A DNA stretch of 64,000 bases from positions 1-64,000 of the forward strand of contig JAYUJH010000016.1 in NCBI GenBank assembly GCA_043765375.1, in the 5' to 3' direction. The notes under the pieces are model-generated. The model saw nothing but the letters and a program-made list of their open reading frames with translations. It had not been told where the DNA came from and searched no databases. Position numbers and translations under genes: made by a program. Shown in pieces: positions 50,310-59,803 of the stretch; the stretch's first letter is position 1; each line of letters opens with the position of its first letter. The DNA is from JAYUJH01 sp043765375. Its GTDB lineage: Bacteria > Pseudomonadota > Alphaproteobacteria > Rickettsiales > UBA998.

Positions 50310-51668
50310 TTAATACGGAGTATAAACTTCTACCATCAGCAAGCCACGCACGATTTTGTCCCGAGCATCTTCCACTTTTTCTACAATATCCAATGTGATG
50401 ACATCTTTATTATTAATATCAACCGCATAATCTAGCGCACCTTCCTTTAGCCCTAGATATTTTATTCCCGCCTTCCACTTGCCACTAAATGAGGAAATTA
50501 GCGTTTCATATACCGCTTTATCCACCCGCTTAATCATTGAGGTGACCACGGTTTTGGGGAATAAACTATTTTGATTGCTATCAACCCCAATTGCATAATG
50601 CCCCATTTCTTCGGCCGCCTCTAGCACCCCAATGCTTGAACCACCCGCCGCTGCAAAAATCACATTTACGCCATCGTTAAATTGTTTTTTGGCGAGTATT
50701 TTAGCACGTTCAGGGCTGCTCCACGCACTTGGATCTGTTCCCACTACATCTTTTTCCATCACAATATTTGGGTTAGCATATTTAGCCCCTTGATAATATC
50801 CTAGCGCAAAATTATTAATGATTGGCACGTCCATTCCACCAATAAAACCAATATGATTATTGCCCGCAATGTTTGCAGCGATGATGCCAACCAAAAATGC
50901 CCCCTCATGATCCTTGAAGCTGAGTGATTGCACGTTGGGATATATTGGTGGGATAATTCCATCAATCACGGTGAACTTAACTTCGGGATATTCCGCAGCA
51001 ATCGTTAATACTGGCACAATATTTTGAAAGCCCACAGCGATGATGTGAGTTGCGCCGTCTTTAATTATCTTGCGAAATGCGACGACATAATCCTGCCCCG
51101 CTGTAATTTTATGCTCCACACAGCTAATACCAACTTTATCTTTAGCTTGCTCTGCACCGAGGCGAACCAAATCAATGAAGCCTTGGTCACCCGCTTTGCC
51201 CGTGAACTCATAAATAATTGCGGGACGAAATGAATCATTATGTTCATTTTTGCTATATTGATTATTGTTATTTTCATTTTTGTTGGCGATTAAGTCAGGG
51301 CTAAAATTGCGGGGCAATTCACGGGGGGGTTCGCCGCTTAAATCATCATTCATATCAGCGTTTATATCAATGATAGGGCTTTGAATGGTGGGGCTTTGAA
51401 TGGTGGGGCTTTGGGAGGGGGGGCTTTGGTTGGTTGATTTTTGAGTTTCTGTTTTTTTAGTATCTATTTTCTGAGTGGCTAGTTTTTGATTTTCTTTTTT
51501 GAGGGAGGAGGAAGTATGAATGTCAGCTTGTTGTTTGGCTGTGTTATTTGTTATGTCTATTGACACATCATTTTCAGCACCACGAGCGAGCGCAACGCCA
51601 TAATCCGCAAATAATAATAACATTAACATAATAATCAAACGAATTAACAACTTAAAACTCACCTTCAC
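50310..51668 (-). CDS. BMP-family (Med-like) ABC-transporter binding protein with low-complexity linker
   Basis: This 452-residue exported protein has an N-terminal hydrophobic segment (about 8-28) followed by about 110 polar residues rich in Ser, Gln, Thr and Asn with repeated QSPTI units. From about residue 145 it has the BMP/PnrA fold typical of nucleoside-uptake binding proteins: AAEYPEVKFTVIDG, FKDHEGAFLVGIIAAN, GFIGGMDVPIINNFALGY, FAAAGGSSIGVLEAAEE and GVDSNQ. The start is GTG as given; a nearby TTG 18 nt in, with AAGGTGAG before it, is possible. The permease and ATPase genes are not in the window. Ligand unknown. Confidence 0.85.
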   Translation of the reverse strand: MKVSFKLLIRLIIMLMLLLFADYGVALARGAENDVSIDITNNTAKQQADIHTSSSLKKENQKLATQKIDTKKTETQKSTNQSPPSQSPTIQSPTIQSPIIDINADMNDDLSGEPPRELPRNFSPDLIANKNENNNNQYSKNEHNDSFRPAIIYEFTGKAGDQGFIDLVRLGAEQAKDKVGISCVEHKITAGQDYVVAFRKIIKDGATHIIAVGFQNIVPVLTIAAEYPEVKFTVIDGIIPPIYPNVQSLSFKDHEGAFLVGIIAANIAGNNHIGFIGGMDVPIINNFALGYYQGAKYANPNIVMEKDVVGTDPSAWSSPERAKILAKKQFNDGVNVIFAAAGGSSIGVLEAAEEMGHYAIGVDSNQNSLFPKTVVTSMIKRVDKAVYETLISSFSGKWKAGIKYLGLKEGALDYAVDINNKDVITLDIVEKVEDARDKIVRGLLMVEVYTPY

Positions 51669-51876
51669 ATATAATTATGATATTCCAACTTAAGGTATTT
51701 TGAATGCGGACACGATGCCTTATCTAATTTTTCAACGCCTAAACATTTTATAACATTACGTATTTTATAACATATAAAAAAATTAAAATATTATTATTTG
51801 CCTATATATACATGTTTTGTTGTTGTTTAGCAACCAATCATCATAAACCACCTTCAAATTACTATTATTTTTGCAC

Positions 51877-52770
51877 TTACCCACGCAAAAAATCCGCCAT
51901 ATCCTCCGCTAATTGCCGACCCATATGGCGCAATCCACTCAATTGATGCGTTTGCAACCAACTCGCATCATGTGCTGCAATCATGCCCCGCAAGTTAATT
52001 ATGCCCTTATCCAAAGTTGCATATGCGGCAATCGGAGTGCGACAACTACCATCAAGCAAGCGCAACAAATGACGCTCCACCGAAACACATGAATGAGTTA
52101 TATCGTGATTTATCTGCTCCAATAATTCAATCATCGCAAAATCTGTGCTGCGACATTGCATACCAATCGCCCCTTGCGACACGGCGGGCAATATTTCCGT
52201 AATCTCAATTGGGTGCGCATTAGGGTGAGTGATGCTCAACCTATCCAACCCCGCTTGCGCTAGCAATGTTGCATCAACTATACCCTCCTCCAGCTTGGCG
52301 AGGCGACGCTGCACATTGCCACGATAATTCACCACATTAATATCAGGGCGCAAATGCTTGACTTGCACTGCTCGGCGCAATGAAGACGTGCCAAGAATTG
52401 CGTTTTGAGGCAAAGTTGCAATGGTTGAGGCGTGAGGCGAAAGCAATGTATCCCGCACATCATCGCGGGGCAGCATTGCGGGAATAATCAAGCCATCAGG
52501 CAGAATTGTTGCCACATCTTTCATGGAATGCACAGCAATATCAATTGCACCACCAAGCAATGCTTGCTCAATTTCTTTGGTGAATAGCCCTTTATTGCCA
52601 ATCTCGGAGAGGTTACCCAACAGATACGCATCGCCCGATGTTTGAAATGTTTTGATTATGATTTGTAAATGAGTGCTATGCGCAATTAATTCATCACGAA
52701 CCATTTCCGCCTGACGCACTGCCAACGCACTAGAACGAGAACCGATTATTATGTGGTGGTTTTCAAGCAT
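51877..52770 (-). CDS. hemC: Porphobilinogen deaminase
   Basis: HemC joins four porphobilinogens into hydroxymethylbilane in haem synthesis. Signatures: IGSRSSALAVRQAEMV, then AVHSMKDV, GTSSLRRAVQVKHLRPD, YRGNVQRRLAKL and the cofactor Cys in LLDGSCRTPIAAYA. I start at the ATG overlapping the upstream nuclease stop by 8 nt (GATGCTTGA); this gives 297 residues. It therefore depends on the transcript of the ATPase-nuclease pair. About 100 nt of AT-rich sequence follows, with no gene up to 51668. Confidence 0.94.
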   Translation of the reverse strand: MLENHHIIIGSRSSALAVRQAEMVRDELIAHSTHLQIIIKTFQTSGDAYLLGNLSEIGNKGLFTKEIEQALLGGAIDIAVHSMKDVATILPDGLIIPAMLPRDDVRDTLLSPHASTIATLPQNAILGTSSLRRAVQVKHLRPDINVVNYRGNVQRRLAKLEEGIVDATLLAQAGLDRLSITHPNAHPIEITEILPAVSQGAIGMQCRSTDFAMIELLEQINHDITHSCVSVERHLLRLLDGSCRTPIAAYATLDKGIINLRGMIAAHDASWLQTHQLSGLRHMGRQLAEDMADFLRG

Positions 52771-53236
52771 CAGACAAATCTTCAAATCTCACTATTTTAT
52801 TGTTATTTTTGCTATGCAATATTCCTAACTTATTTTTTTTAATTATTTTGTTAGCTTGCGCATATCCAGCTTTTGGGTGTTTTGTGACAACAACTAAAAC
52901 TCGTGTTTTATTATTATACTCAGTTTTATCTTTCAAATACTGATAAGTTGTTACAAGCTGATTTGCCGCCTTAACAAAATCAGTTCCTTTTAGCTCAATA
53001 ATAATTTGCCCAACTCCAACTTTTTGCAATAAGTAGTCAGCCGATTGTTGATTATTACCATATTTGTTTTTTATCACATAATTATCTATTCGTATTTTTT
53101 TATAATCACTTTCATCAGTATTACTAAAAGTAATTTTAGTGCTTTTGTTGTCTGTTACAACAATCAATGTATGATTTTTATTAGTATCTGGATTTTTGCA
53201 ATAATCAACGTATTCATTTGGAAACTGGTAATTCAT
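52763..53236 (-). CDS. Small PD-(D/E)XK nuclease-like protein
   Basis: This 157-residue cytoplasmic protein has a motif set that fits the PD-(D/E)XK superfamily: Asp67 in SADYLLQKVGVGQIIIELKG, Glu81-Leu-Lys83 in the next strand, then Gln93 in KAANQLVTTYQYL. The N-terminal part (IRIDNYVIKN) looks like a beta-strand lead-in. No other domain. It starts 5 nt after the AAA ATPase gene and overlaps hemC by 8 nt. I do not recognise a named family; such ATPase-nuclease pairs are common in phage defence. Confidence 0.65.
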   Translation of the reverse strand: MNYQFPNEYVDYCKNPDTNKNHTLIVVTDNKSTKITFSNTDESDYKKIRIDNYVIKNKYGNNQQSADYLLQKVGVGQIIIELKGTDFVKAANQLVTTYQYLKDKTEYNNKTRVLVVVTKHPKAGYAQANKIIKKNKLGILHSKNNNKIVRFEDLSDA

Positions 53237-53241
53237 TAATG

Positions 53242-54489
53242 TTACTCTAATTCTATTTCTGCAAGTTTTTGGATTTCTTCAATAATTATGTCTGATGCGC
53301 TATCCAAATATTCTTCCTCAATAATCCCATCACTATCAATTAAGTTATGGCTTTTGCCATCTTTCATTTCATAAACATTGATATTTTTGCGGGGCAACCA
53401 ATATTCACGGGGGATTATTTTGGCAATTTTATCCAATTTTTCTGCATCATCTTTGAATTGTTCAGAAAGTCTTCCTGCTTCAAGAAGTGAGTTTAATTGT
53501 GAGAGAATATAAGGGCTATGGGTGGTGATGAACGTATGTTGTATATTTTTACTAATAGCAGTTTTTGAGCGCATTAGTTTAGTCACAGTTTCCTTATTTG
53601 ATAATTCAACAATAAACTTAGCAATAATTCCTTGCGTTTCAGGAAACAAATGTGCTTCTGGCTCTTCTATTACAACAAAATCATGTCTATAATTATATAA
53701 ATAATCAAATGATGCAAGCAATGGATATAATTCCTTTTGTCCCGACGAAGAATTAGTTAGAGAAACTTTACGCCCGTCATCACTAACGATGAAAATATTA
53801 CGGTTATCTCTGACTATTTTTCCTTTCAAGGTATTATTTGCATCTTTTGTTATAAAGTAATCAAATTTTTCACCATTTATTTTTCGGATTTTTCCATCTG
53901 CTAACATCGCATAAAGACTCCCAAATTTATTGAGTATTACGTCTGGATTTTCTGACATCAATATATCAGCACTTTTAGAGCGATCTATAAAATAGCTTCT
54001 ACCATCTGGAATGAATAGATTACGATATGGAATGTTTTGCCTTCTAAACAATCTACTTGCGCTCATTCTCAATCTAGAACTAATGATAAAATCATCTTCG
54101 TTAGATTTTTGCTTGTTAAATGCCTCATCAATTTTAGCATATAATACAATTAATTTATTAGACAGGGTAATTTGTAATTCTTTTTTTATCCCCAATATTT
54201 TTATAGAGTAACCATTAGTTTCAAACTTAATCTCAAATCTTTTATCAGTAAAAGAATCTTTTTCAAACAAAATATAAAAATTATTCTTAATATACTGTTT
54301 TACTTGCTGAACAGAATTAACTTCATCGCTTTCAATTTCAATCTTTAGAAAACTTTCACTAAAAAAATAAATCAACTTACCCAACAAACTTTTCCCGCTG
54401 GAGTTAGCACCAATCAACACGGTCAAGTTGCTGATTTCCATATTAATATTAGTTAAGCAACCGAAGTTTTTAACAATTATATGAGCCAT
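53242..54489 (-). CDS. AAA15/OLD-like ATPase of a putative defence pair
   Basis: This 415-residue protein is an ABC/RecF-type ATPase: Walker A Gly27-Ala-Asn-Ser-Ser-Gly-Lys33-Ser34 (LIGANSSGKSLLGKL), a signature-like SSSGQKELYPLL, Walker B with catalytic Glu in FVVIEEPEAHLFPE, and the H-loop TFITTHSPYILSQL. The middle (about 90-220) is a helical insert. It has no visible nuclease domain of its own; a TOPRIM-type motif as in OLD proteins was not found. It is coupled to the nuclease-like gene downstream and follows a small secreted-protein gene. Role is inferred. Confidence 0.8.
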   Translation of the reverse strand: MAHIIVKNFGCLTNINMEISNLTVLIGANSSGKSLLGKLIYFFSESFLKIEIESDEVNSVQQVKQYIKNNFYILFEKDSFTDKRFEIKFETNGYSIKILGIKKELQITLSNKLIVLYAKIDEAFNKQKSNEDDFIISSRLRMSASRLFRRQNIPYRNLFIPDGRSYFIDRSKSADILMSENPDVILNKFGSLYAMLADGKIRKINGEKFDYFITKDANNTLKGKIVRDNRNIFIVSDDGRKVSLTNSSSGQKELYPLLASFDYLYNYRHDFVVIEEPEAHLFPETQGIIAKFIVELSNKETVTKLMRSKTAISKNIQHTFITTHSPYILSQLNSLLEAGRLSEQFKDDAEKLDKIAKIIPREYWLPRKNINVYEMKDGKSHNLIDSDGIIEEEYLDSASDIIIEEIQKLAEIELE

Positions 54490-54523
54490 ATTTGCCTCTG
54501 CCTACCCACCAAAATGTAACTAA

Positions 54524-54853
54524 TTATTGTTTAACAGGTTTCGCTGGAGCTTTTTCTAGGGTTTTCGCTGGAGCTTTTAGTTTAGGCGTGGTTGGCTTCT
54601 TTATGCTTGCTCCACTAGTTTTTTTCATACCAATTCCGCTTGGTTTTGCTGCCCTGCCACCGCTTGTGATACATTCTTTGATGGAAGAATATGGCGTAAA
54701 GTTCTTGGTTCTACCATAGTGCATTGAGCCTTTTTCGTGACAAATACCCGTTGAGCTTTTCTTCACCGCTGGTTCTGCTGCATTTGCGCTAGTTGCCGTT
54801 ATGGCGAAACAAAGCGTTAGTATGATAATTGTGTTTTTAATGGCTTTTGACAT
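54524..54853 (-). CDS. Small secreted protein with a GICHEKGSMHY motif
   Basis: This 109-residue protein has a signal peptide (about 1-25, ending ANA), then a block GICHEKGSMHYGRTKNFTPYSS and a second Cys in KECITSGGRAAK; the C-terminus is Lys/Pro/Ala-rich. I know the ChekGS(x)YYxRTxxFxPF...ClxxGGR pattern from many bacterial secreted proteins, some next to HNH endonuclease genes; its role is unclear. It follows guaB by 4 nt, so it is co-transcribed with it. Confidence 0.72.
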   Translation of the reverse strand: MSKAIKNTIIILTLCFAITATSANAAEPAVKKSSTGICHEKGSMHYGRTKNFTPYSSIKECITSGGRAAKPSGIGMKKTSGASIKKPTTPKLKAPAKTLEKAPAKPVKQ

Positions 54854-54857
54854 AATA

Positions 54858-56348
54858 TTACTCCGATCTATAATTAGGTGATTCTCGTGATATGGTTATA
54901 TTGTGAACATGGCTTTCACGCAAGCCCGCATTGGTGATGCGCACAAATTGTGCATTAGCTTGCAACTCAGCGATAGTTTGCGAACCAGTATAACCCATGG
55001 CAGCACGCACCCCGCCAATCAACTGATGCAACACTTCGGCAACCGCTCCTTTATAAGCCACTCTGCCCTCAACTCCTTCTGGAACGAGCTTGAGATTATC
55101 CTTCACCTCCGCTTGAAAATATCTATCAGCTGAGCCTTGAGCCATTGCACCAACTGACCCCATACCACGATAAGTTTTGTAGGAACGCCCTTGATATAGC
55201 ACCACTTCCCCCGGGCTTTCCTCTGTTCCCGCAAACAAAGATCCAAGCATGGCTGCATCTGCTCCTGCGGCAAATGCTTTGACTAAATCGCCTGAATATT
55301 TGATGCCACCATCAGCAATTAAGCATACGCCACGCCGTTTAGTGACTCGTGCTACGTCCATTATAGCGGTGAGTTGTGGCACACCAACCCCTGCAACAAT
55401 ACGAGTTGTGCAAATTGATCCTGGGCCAATACCAACTTTGACTGCATCTGCACCCGCATCTATTAATGCCTCGGCGGCTTCGGCCGTTGCTATATTTCCT
55501 GCAATAATTTGCAAATGCGGCGCAAAAGATTTAATGGCACGAACTGCATCAATCACCCCTTTGGAATGCCCGTGGGCGGTATCAACCACTAGCACATCAA
55601 CGCCCGCTTTGTGGAGTGCTTGCGCGCGCTCCAAGCCATCTGCGCCAACGCCAACCGCTGCTGCCACTCGCAACCGCCCTTTTTCATCTTTGGAACTGCT
55701 GGGGAAACGCTCCGCCTTTTCAATATCATTCACAGTGATTAAGCCAATGCAATTTTGCGCATCATCTGTGACAAGCAATTTCTCAATACGATGCTTATGT
55801 AGTAACTTTTTAGCATCATCACGAGAAATGCCCTCTCGCACGGTAATTAAATTATCTTTGGTCATAAGCGAGGCAACACTCAGTGTGTTATCTGAGGCAA
55901 AGCGCACATCTCGGTTGGTTAGCACTCCAACTAGCTTACCACTTTTTTCCACTACTGGAATACCAGAGATTCCATTTTGCGCCATAAGTTTCAGTGCATC
56001 AGCGAGCGTTGCTTCAGGGTGAATGGTCACAGGATTAATCACCATGCCCGATTCAAACTTTTTCACTCGCAATACTTCGTCAGCTTGTGCGCTAATGCTC
56101 ATATTTTTATGGATACAACCAATCGCTCCATGTTGCGCCATAGCAATCGCTAATTTCGCCTCGGTTACAGTATCCATCGCTGCGGAAATTAGCGGGACAC
56201 TCAAGCCAATCGCCTTGGTGATGTATGATGCGGGGCTAACATTTGCGGGCATCACCTCAGAATAGCGGGGTTTGAGTAGCACATCATCAAAGGTTAGGGC
56301 TTCAGTGAAAATTGGGGCTTCAAATATATTTGTGATTTTTTGCGTCAT
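54858..56348 (-). CDS. guaB: IMP dehydrogenase
   Basis: GuaB oxidises IMP to XMP in GTP synthesis. The 496-residue protein has an N-terminal TIM-barrel part (FDDVLLKPRYSEV), two CBS domains (about 95-205), the catalytic Cys loop GPGSICTTRIVAGVGVPQ and the flap with GRSYKTYRGMGSVGAM. TIM-barrel and CBS order are normal. It opens a minus-strand run that continues through the small secreted protein, ATPase, nuclease and hemC. Confidence 0.96.
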   Translation of the reverse strand: MTQKITNIFEAPIFTEALTFDDVLLKPRYSEVMPANVSPASYITKAIGLSVPLISAAMDTVTEAKLAIAMAQHGAIGCIHKNMSISAQADEVLRVKKFESGMVINPVTIHPEATLADALKLMAQNGISGIPVVEKSGKLVGVLTNRDVRFASDNTLSVASLMTKDNLITVREGISRDDAKKLLHKHRIEKLLVTDDAQNCIGLITVNDIEKAERFPSSSKDEKGRLRVAAAVGVGADGLERAQALHKAGVDVLVVDTAHGHSKGVIDAVRAIKSFAPHLQIIAGNIATAEAAEALIDAGADAVKVGIGPGSICTTRIVAGVGVPQLTAIMDVARVTKRRGVCLIADGGIKYSGDLVKAFAAGADAAMLGSLFAGTEESPGEVVLYQGRSYKTYRGMGSVGAMAQGSADRYFQAEVKDNLKLVPEGVEGRVAYKGAVAEVLHQLIGGVRAAMGYTGSQTIAELQANAQFVRITNAGLRESHVHNITISRESPNYRSE

Positions 56349-56482
56349 GTTGCATTTATTCTCTTTATTTAAGATATCATATAATAATATTTATGCAAAA
56401 AGTCACATAAAAACTTGCATATTTTGAATTATTATGTCATTTACTTATGTGAATTATCAATTATTGTGATGAATAAATATTA

Positions 56483-56514
56483 TATAGGCTTTATTATATA
56501 GACTTGCGCCTATA
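56483..56514. other. Small inverted repeat before tig
   Basis: TATAGGC (56483-56489) and GCCTATA (56508-56514) can form a 7-bp stem around an AT-rich loop 20 nt before the tig start. The guaB-tig gap (56349-56535) holds nothing else visible. Confidence 0.35.
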
Positions 56515-56535
56515 CATGTTTATTATCAAATCACG

Positions 56536-57903
56536 ATGCAAAACAATGGTGCAAAAATGGCGACTAATATGGCAAATGAACTAGCAAATAAGCAAGATTT
56601 TCAAATAACTGAAACAGCAGTGACGGGTGAAGCTAAAGGCTTGACTCGCATATTTGAGGTGATAATCAACCATCAAGTAATGGATAAAAAAATTGATGCA
56701 GAATTGCTAGAAGTTGGCAAAAAAGTTAATATTGCTGGGTTTCGTGCGGGGAAAGTGCCACTTAATGTGTTGCGTCAGAAATATAAAGATAATGTGTTGC
56801 GTGATGCGTTGAACGAAACGGTGGAAGCAGCTTTGCAAACAACGATTACTCAACATAATATAACTCCTGCTTTGATGCCTGATATTAAAGTGGATAATTA
56901 TGAAGAGGGTGTAGATATTAAAATCGCTATAACGATTGATATTATGCCTGAAGTTGATGACATTGATTTCAGCAAAATAACGCTGGAAAAGCCAATAATT
57001 GAGATTGATGACGCAGAATTAGAGCGGGAATTGGGCGTGATTGCCAAGGGCAACCAAAGTTTGGTGGATAAAGAAGGTGATGCAATGGCTGAAAATGGTG
57101 ACGTGGTCAATTTTGATTTCAAGGGCTATGTTGACGGCGTGGCGTTTGAAGGCGGCGAGGCGACATATTTTGATTTGGAGCTTGGTTCAAAACGCTTTAT
57201 TGATGGGTTTGAAGCGCAATTAATCGGCTGCAAAGCTGGTGATGCTAAAGATGTTATAGTCACATTCCCTGAAAATTATGGCAAAGCGGATTTGTCAGGC
57301 AAGGAAGCTCGGTTTGAAGTGAAGATACACAAGGTTCAAGTTGGGGTTGCGGCAGAAATTAATGACGAGTTTGCGCAAAAAATGCGGTTTGAAAATGTTG
57401 AAGATTTGCGTCAAGCATTCAAAGGAATGATGATGGAGCAGCATCAAGGGGCAACCCGTGATTTCATTAAAAAGAAATTATTTGATCAGCTAGAGCAATT
57501 GTGCAGTTTTGATGTGCCAGCGAAAATGTTGGCGTTGGAAGCACAGGAAATTGAGCGACAAACCAAAAATAATGATGAAAAAATTGAGCAAGATGAATGC
57601 ACAAAAATTGCTAAGCGTCGTGTTCAGTTGGGGATTTTGCTCTCCACCACTGCCAAGCGTAACGGAATCACGGTGACGAGTGATGAGCTAAATCAAGCAT
57701 TGCAAGCTCGCCTAGCTGCATATCCTGATAATCAGAAGCAAGTTATTGATTTTTATCGCAAAAATCCAGAAAAAGTTCAAGCGTTAGGTGGGCCAATTTT
57801 GGAAGAGAAAACGGTTGATTTTATATTGAGCAAAGCAATAATTGTGGAGAAAACTTATTCCATTGAAGAGTTTATTAAATTGGAAGAAAGCGAAGCAGCA
57901 TAA
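56536..57903 (+). CDS. tig: Trigger factor
   Basis: Trigger factor binds the ribosome tunnel exit and shields new chains; it also has a PPIase domain. The N-terminal ribosome-binding signature GFRAGKVPLNVLRQKY near 75-90, the PPIase core (GDVVNFDFKGYVDGVAFEGG and FIDGFEAQLIGCKAGD), and a long C-terminal helical domain are present. The 455-residue length is normal. clpP follows; the usual order tig-clpP(-clpX-lon) is kept for two genes only. Confidence 0.95.
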   Translation: MQNNGAKMATNMANELANKQDFQITETAVTGEAKGLTRIFEVIINHQVMDKKIDAELLEVGKKVNIAGFRAGKVPLNVLRQKYKDNVLRDALNETVEAALQTTITQHNITPALMPDIKVDNYEEGVDIKIAITIDIMPEVDDIDFSKITLEKPIIEIDDAELERELGVIAKGNQSLVDKEGDAMAENGDVVNFDFKGYVDGVAFEGGEATYFDLELGSKRFIDGFEAQLIGCKAGDAKDVIVTFPENYGKADLSGKEARFEVKIHKVQVGVAAEINDEFAQKMRFENVEDLRQAFKGMMMEQHQGATRDFIKKKLFDQLEQLCSFDVPAKMLALEAQEIERQTKNNDEKIEQDECTKIAKRRVQLGILLSTTAKRNGITVTSDELNQALQARLAAYPDNQKQVIDFYRKNPEKVQALGGPILEEKTVDFILSKAIIVEKTYSIEEFIKLEESEAA

Positions 57904-57958
57904 ACTATTTGTTAATGAATAAATGTGTATATAGTTAAAAATAAATTGGGGAATATAA

Positions 57959-58603
57959 ATGATTTTTTCAAAAGATGATATGTTAGATGCTTACGCAGAT
58001 TTAGTTCCAATGGTGGTTGAGCAAACCAACCGAGGCGAGCGTTCGTATGATATTTTCTCACGCCTGCTGAAAGAGCGGATTATATTCCTAACTGGTCAAG
58101 TGCATGATGGAATGTCTACGCTGATTGTGGCGCAATTGCTATTTTTGGAATCAGAAAATCCTGATAAGGAAATATCAATGTATATTAATTCTCCGGGAGG
58201 AGTTGTTACTTCTGGCTTGGCGATTTATGATACAATGCAATATATTCGCCCGAAAATATCAACTCTTTGCATTGGGCAAGCGGCTAGTATGGGGTCATTA
58301 TTGCTGACTGCAGGCGAGAAGGGCAAGCGTTACGTCACGCCGAATGCACGCATTATGATTCATCAACCATCTGGCGGGTATCGTGGGCAAGCGACTGATA
58401 TTGAGATTCATGCGCAGGAAATATTAAACCTGAAGAAACGTTTGAATAATTTATATGTGCATCATACGGGGCAGAAATTACCGATGATTGAAAAATCAAT
58501 GGAGCGTGATAATTTCATGAGTGCGGAAGATGCTTTGAAGTTTGGCTTGGTTGATGAAATAATTAATGTTCGCCAAACCAAAGAAAAGCCTGTGAAAGAA
58601 TAA
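57959..58603 (+). CDS. clpP: ATP-dependent Clp protease proteolytic subunit
   Basis: ClpP is the tetradecameric serine protease that pairs with ClpX or ClpA. Catalytic Ser110 lies in GQAASMGSLLL and His135 in MIHQPSGGYRGQATDIEIHA, with Asp near 183; INSPGGVVTSGLAIYDTMQ is conserved. 214 residues is normal. The gene follows tig after 55 nt. The usual neighbour clpX is not here; hemW follows. Confidence 0.96.
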   Translation: MIFSKDDMLDAYADLVPMVVEQTNRGERSYDIFSRLLKERIIFLTGQVHDGMSTLIVAQLLFLESENPDKEISMYINSPGGVVTSGLAIYDTMQYIRPKISTLCIGQAASMGSLLLTAGEKGKRYVTPNARIMIHQPSGGYRGQATDIEIHAQEILNLKKRLNNLYVHHTGQKLPMIEKSMERDNFMSAEDALKFGLVDEIINVRQTKEKPVKE

Positions 58604-58642
58604 ATATTGAAATATTCATATAGATTTATAACATAATTTTAT

Positions 58643-59764
58643 ATGACAGCGTTATATATTCATTGGCCATTTTGCAAAAAGAAATGTCCCTATTGTGATT
58701 TCAATTCTCATGTGCGCTCAAATGTTGAATATGATGATTGGCAAAAAGCATTATTTAATGAAATGCAATATATGGCAGAAATTAGCAATGTTAAAAATGT
58801 TAGTAGCATTTTTTTTGGGGGAGGAACTCCGTCACTAATGCCAGTGTCGTTAGTTAGTGCGTTAATTAATGAAGCAGAGCGAATATTTGGATTTGATGGC
58901 GATATTGAAATCACGCTGGAAGCTAACCCAACTTCATTTGAGGCGGATAAGTTCAAGCAGTTCAAAGCGGCGGGAGTGAACCGATTATCGCTTGGAGTTC
59001 AGGCTTTGAACGATGCGGATTTAGCATTTTTAGGGCGGGAACATTCGGCGAAAGAGGCGATAAATGTGTTGGATATGGCGCAAAAAATCTTCACCCGCTT
59101 TTCGTTTGATTTGATTTATGCTCGCCCCAACCAAACACCAACAAAGTGGCGAGGTGAATTGACGGAAGCCCTGCAATTTTTGCCCACTCACCTTTCATTA
59201 TATCAACTAACGATTGAGGAGGATACGCCATTTGCTCGCCTACATGCTGCCCGCAAGTTTGCTTTGCCCGATGAAGATTGCGCAATTGAACTTTATGAAA
59301 TCACCGAAGAATTATGCAATATCAATAGCTTGCATTCTTATGAAGTTTCAAATTATGCGGCAACAAATCAACAAAGTTCGCATAATTTAACCTATTGGCG
59401 GGGCGGTGATTATATTGGAATTGGAGCGGGAGCGCATGGTAGGATTTTGGATCATGACGGGCAGTGGTTTGCAACCCAGACTTACAAAAGACCTGAGAGA
59501 TGGCTGGAGCGTGCGAGCAAAAATCGTCATGCGATTGAAATTATGCAGCCTTTGAGTGCGATTGAACGGGCGGAGGAAATATTGCTAACGGGGTTGCGCC
59601 TGCGTGAGGGTATTGAAATTGCCAAGATTGCGCCCGCCCTGAATGTGGCAAAAATGCAACTTCTTGCCGAAATGAATCTGATAAATATAACGCATACGCA
59701 CATCATTATCAGCAAAAATGGGCAATTGTTGATAGAAAATATTGCACGGGAGCTGATATTATAA
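58643..59764 (+). CDS. hemW: HemW-type radical SAM haem chaperone
   Basis: HemW is a radical SAM protein that resembles coproporphyrinogen oxidase HemN but is thought to deliver haem. The [4Fe-4S] motif is Cys11-x3-Cys15-x2-Cys18 (CKKKCPYC), followed by FFGGGTPSLM and VNRLSLGVQALND. The 373-residue length and the lack of the HemN-specific fourth Cys (CPYCDF rather than CxFCxC) favour HemW. It is expressed with clpP. Confidence 0.9.
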   Translation: MTALYIHWPFCKKKCPYCDFNSHVRSNVEYDDWQKALFNEMQYMAEISNVKNVSSIFFGGGTPSLMPVSLVSALINEAERIFGFDGDIEITLEANPTSFEADKFKQFKAAGVNRLSLGVQALNDADLAFLGREHSAKEAINVLDMAQKIFTRFSFDLIYARPNQTPTKWRGELTEALQFLPTHLSLYQLTIEEDTPFARLHAARKFALPDEDCAIELYEITEELCNINSLHSYEVSNYAATNQQSSHNLTYWRGGDYIGIGAGAHGRILDHDGQWFATQTYKRPERWLERASKNRHAIEIMQPLSAIERAEEILLTGLRLREGIEIAKIAPALNVAKMQLLAEMNLINITHTHIIISKNGQLLIENIARELIL

Positions 59765-59803
59765 TAATATGTGGTTGAAAATATTGTCATAAGGTTAAAT
59801 ATA

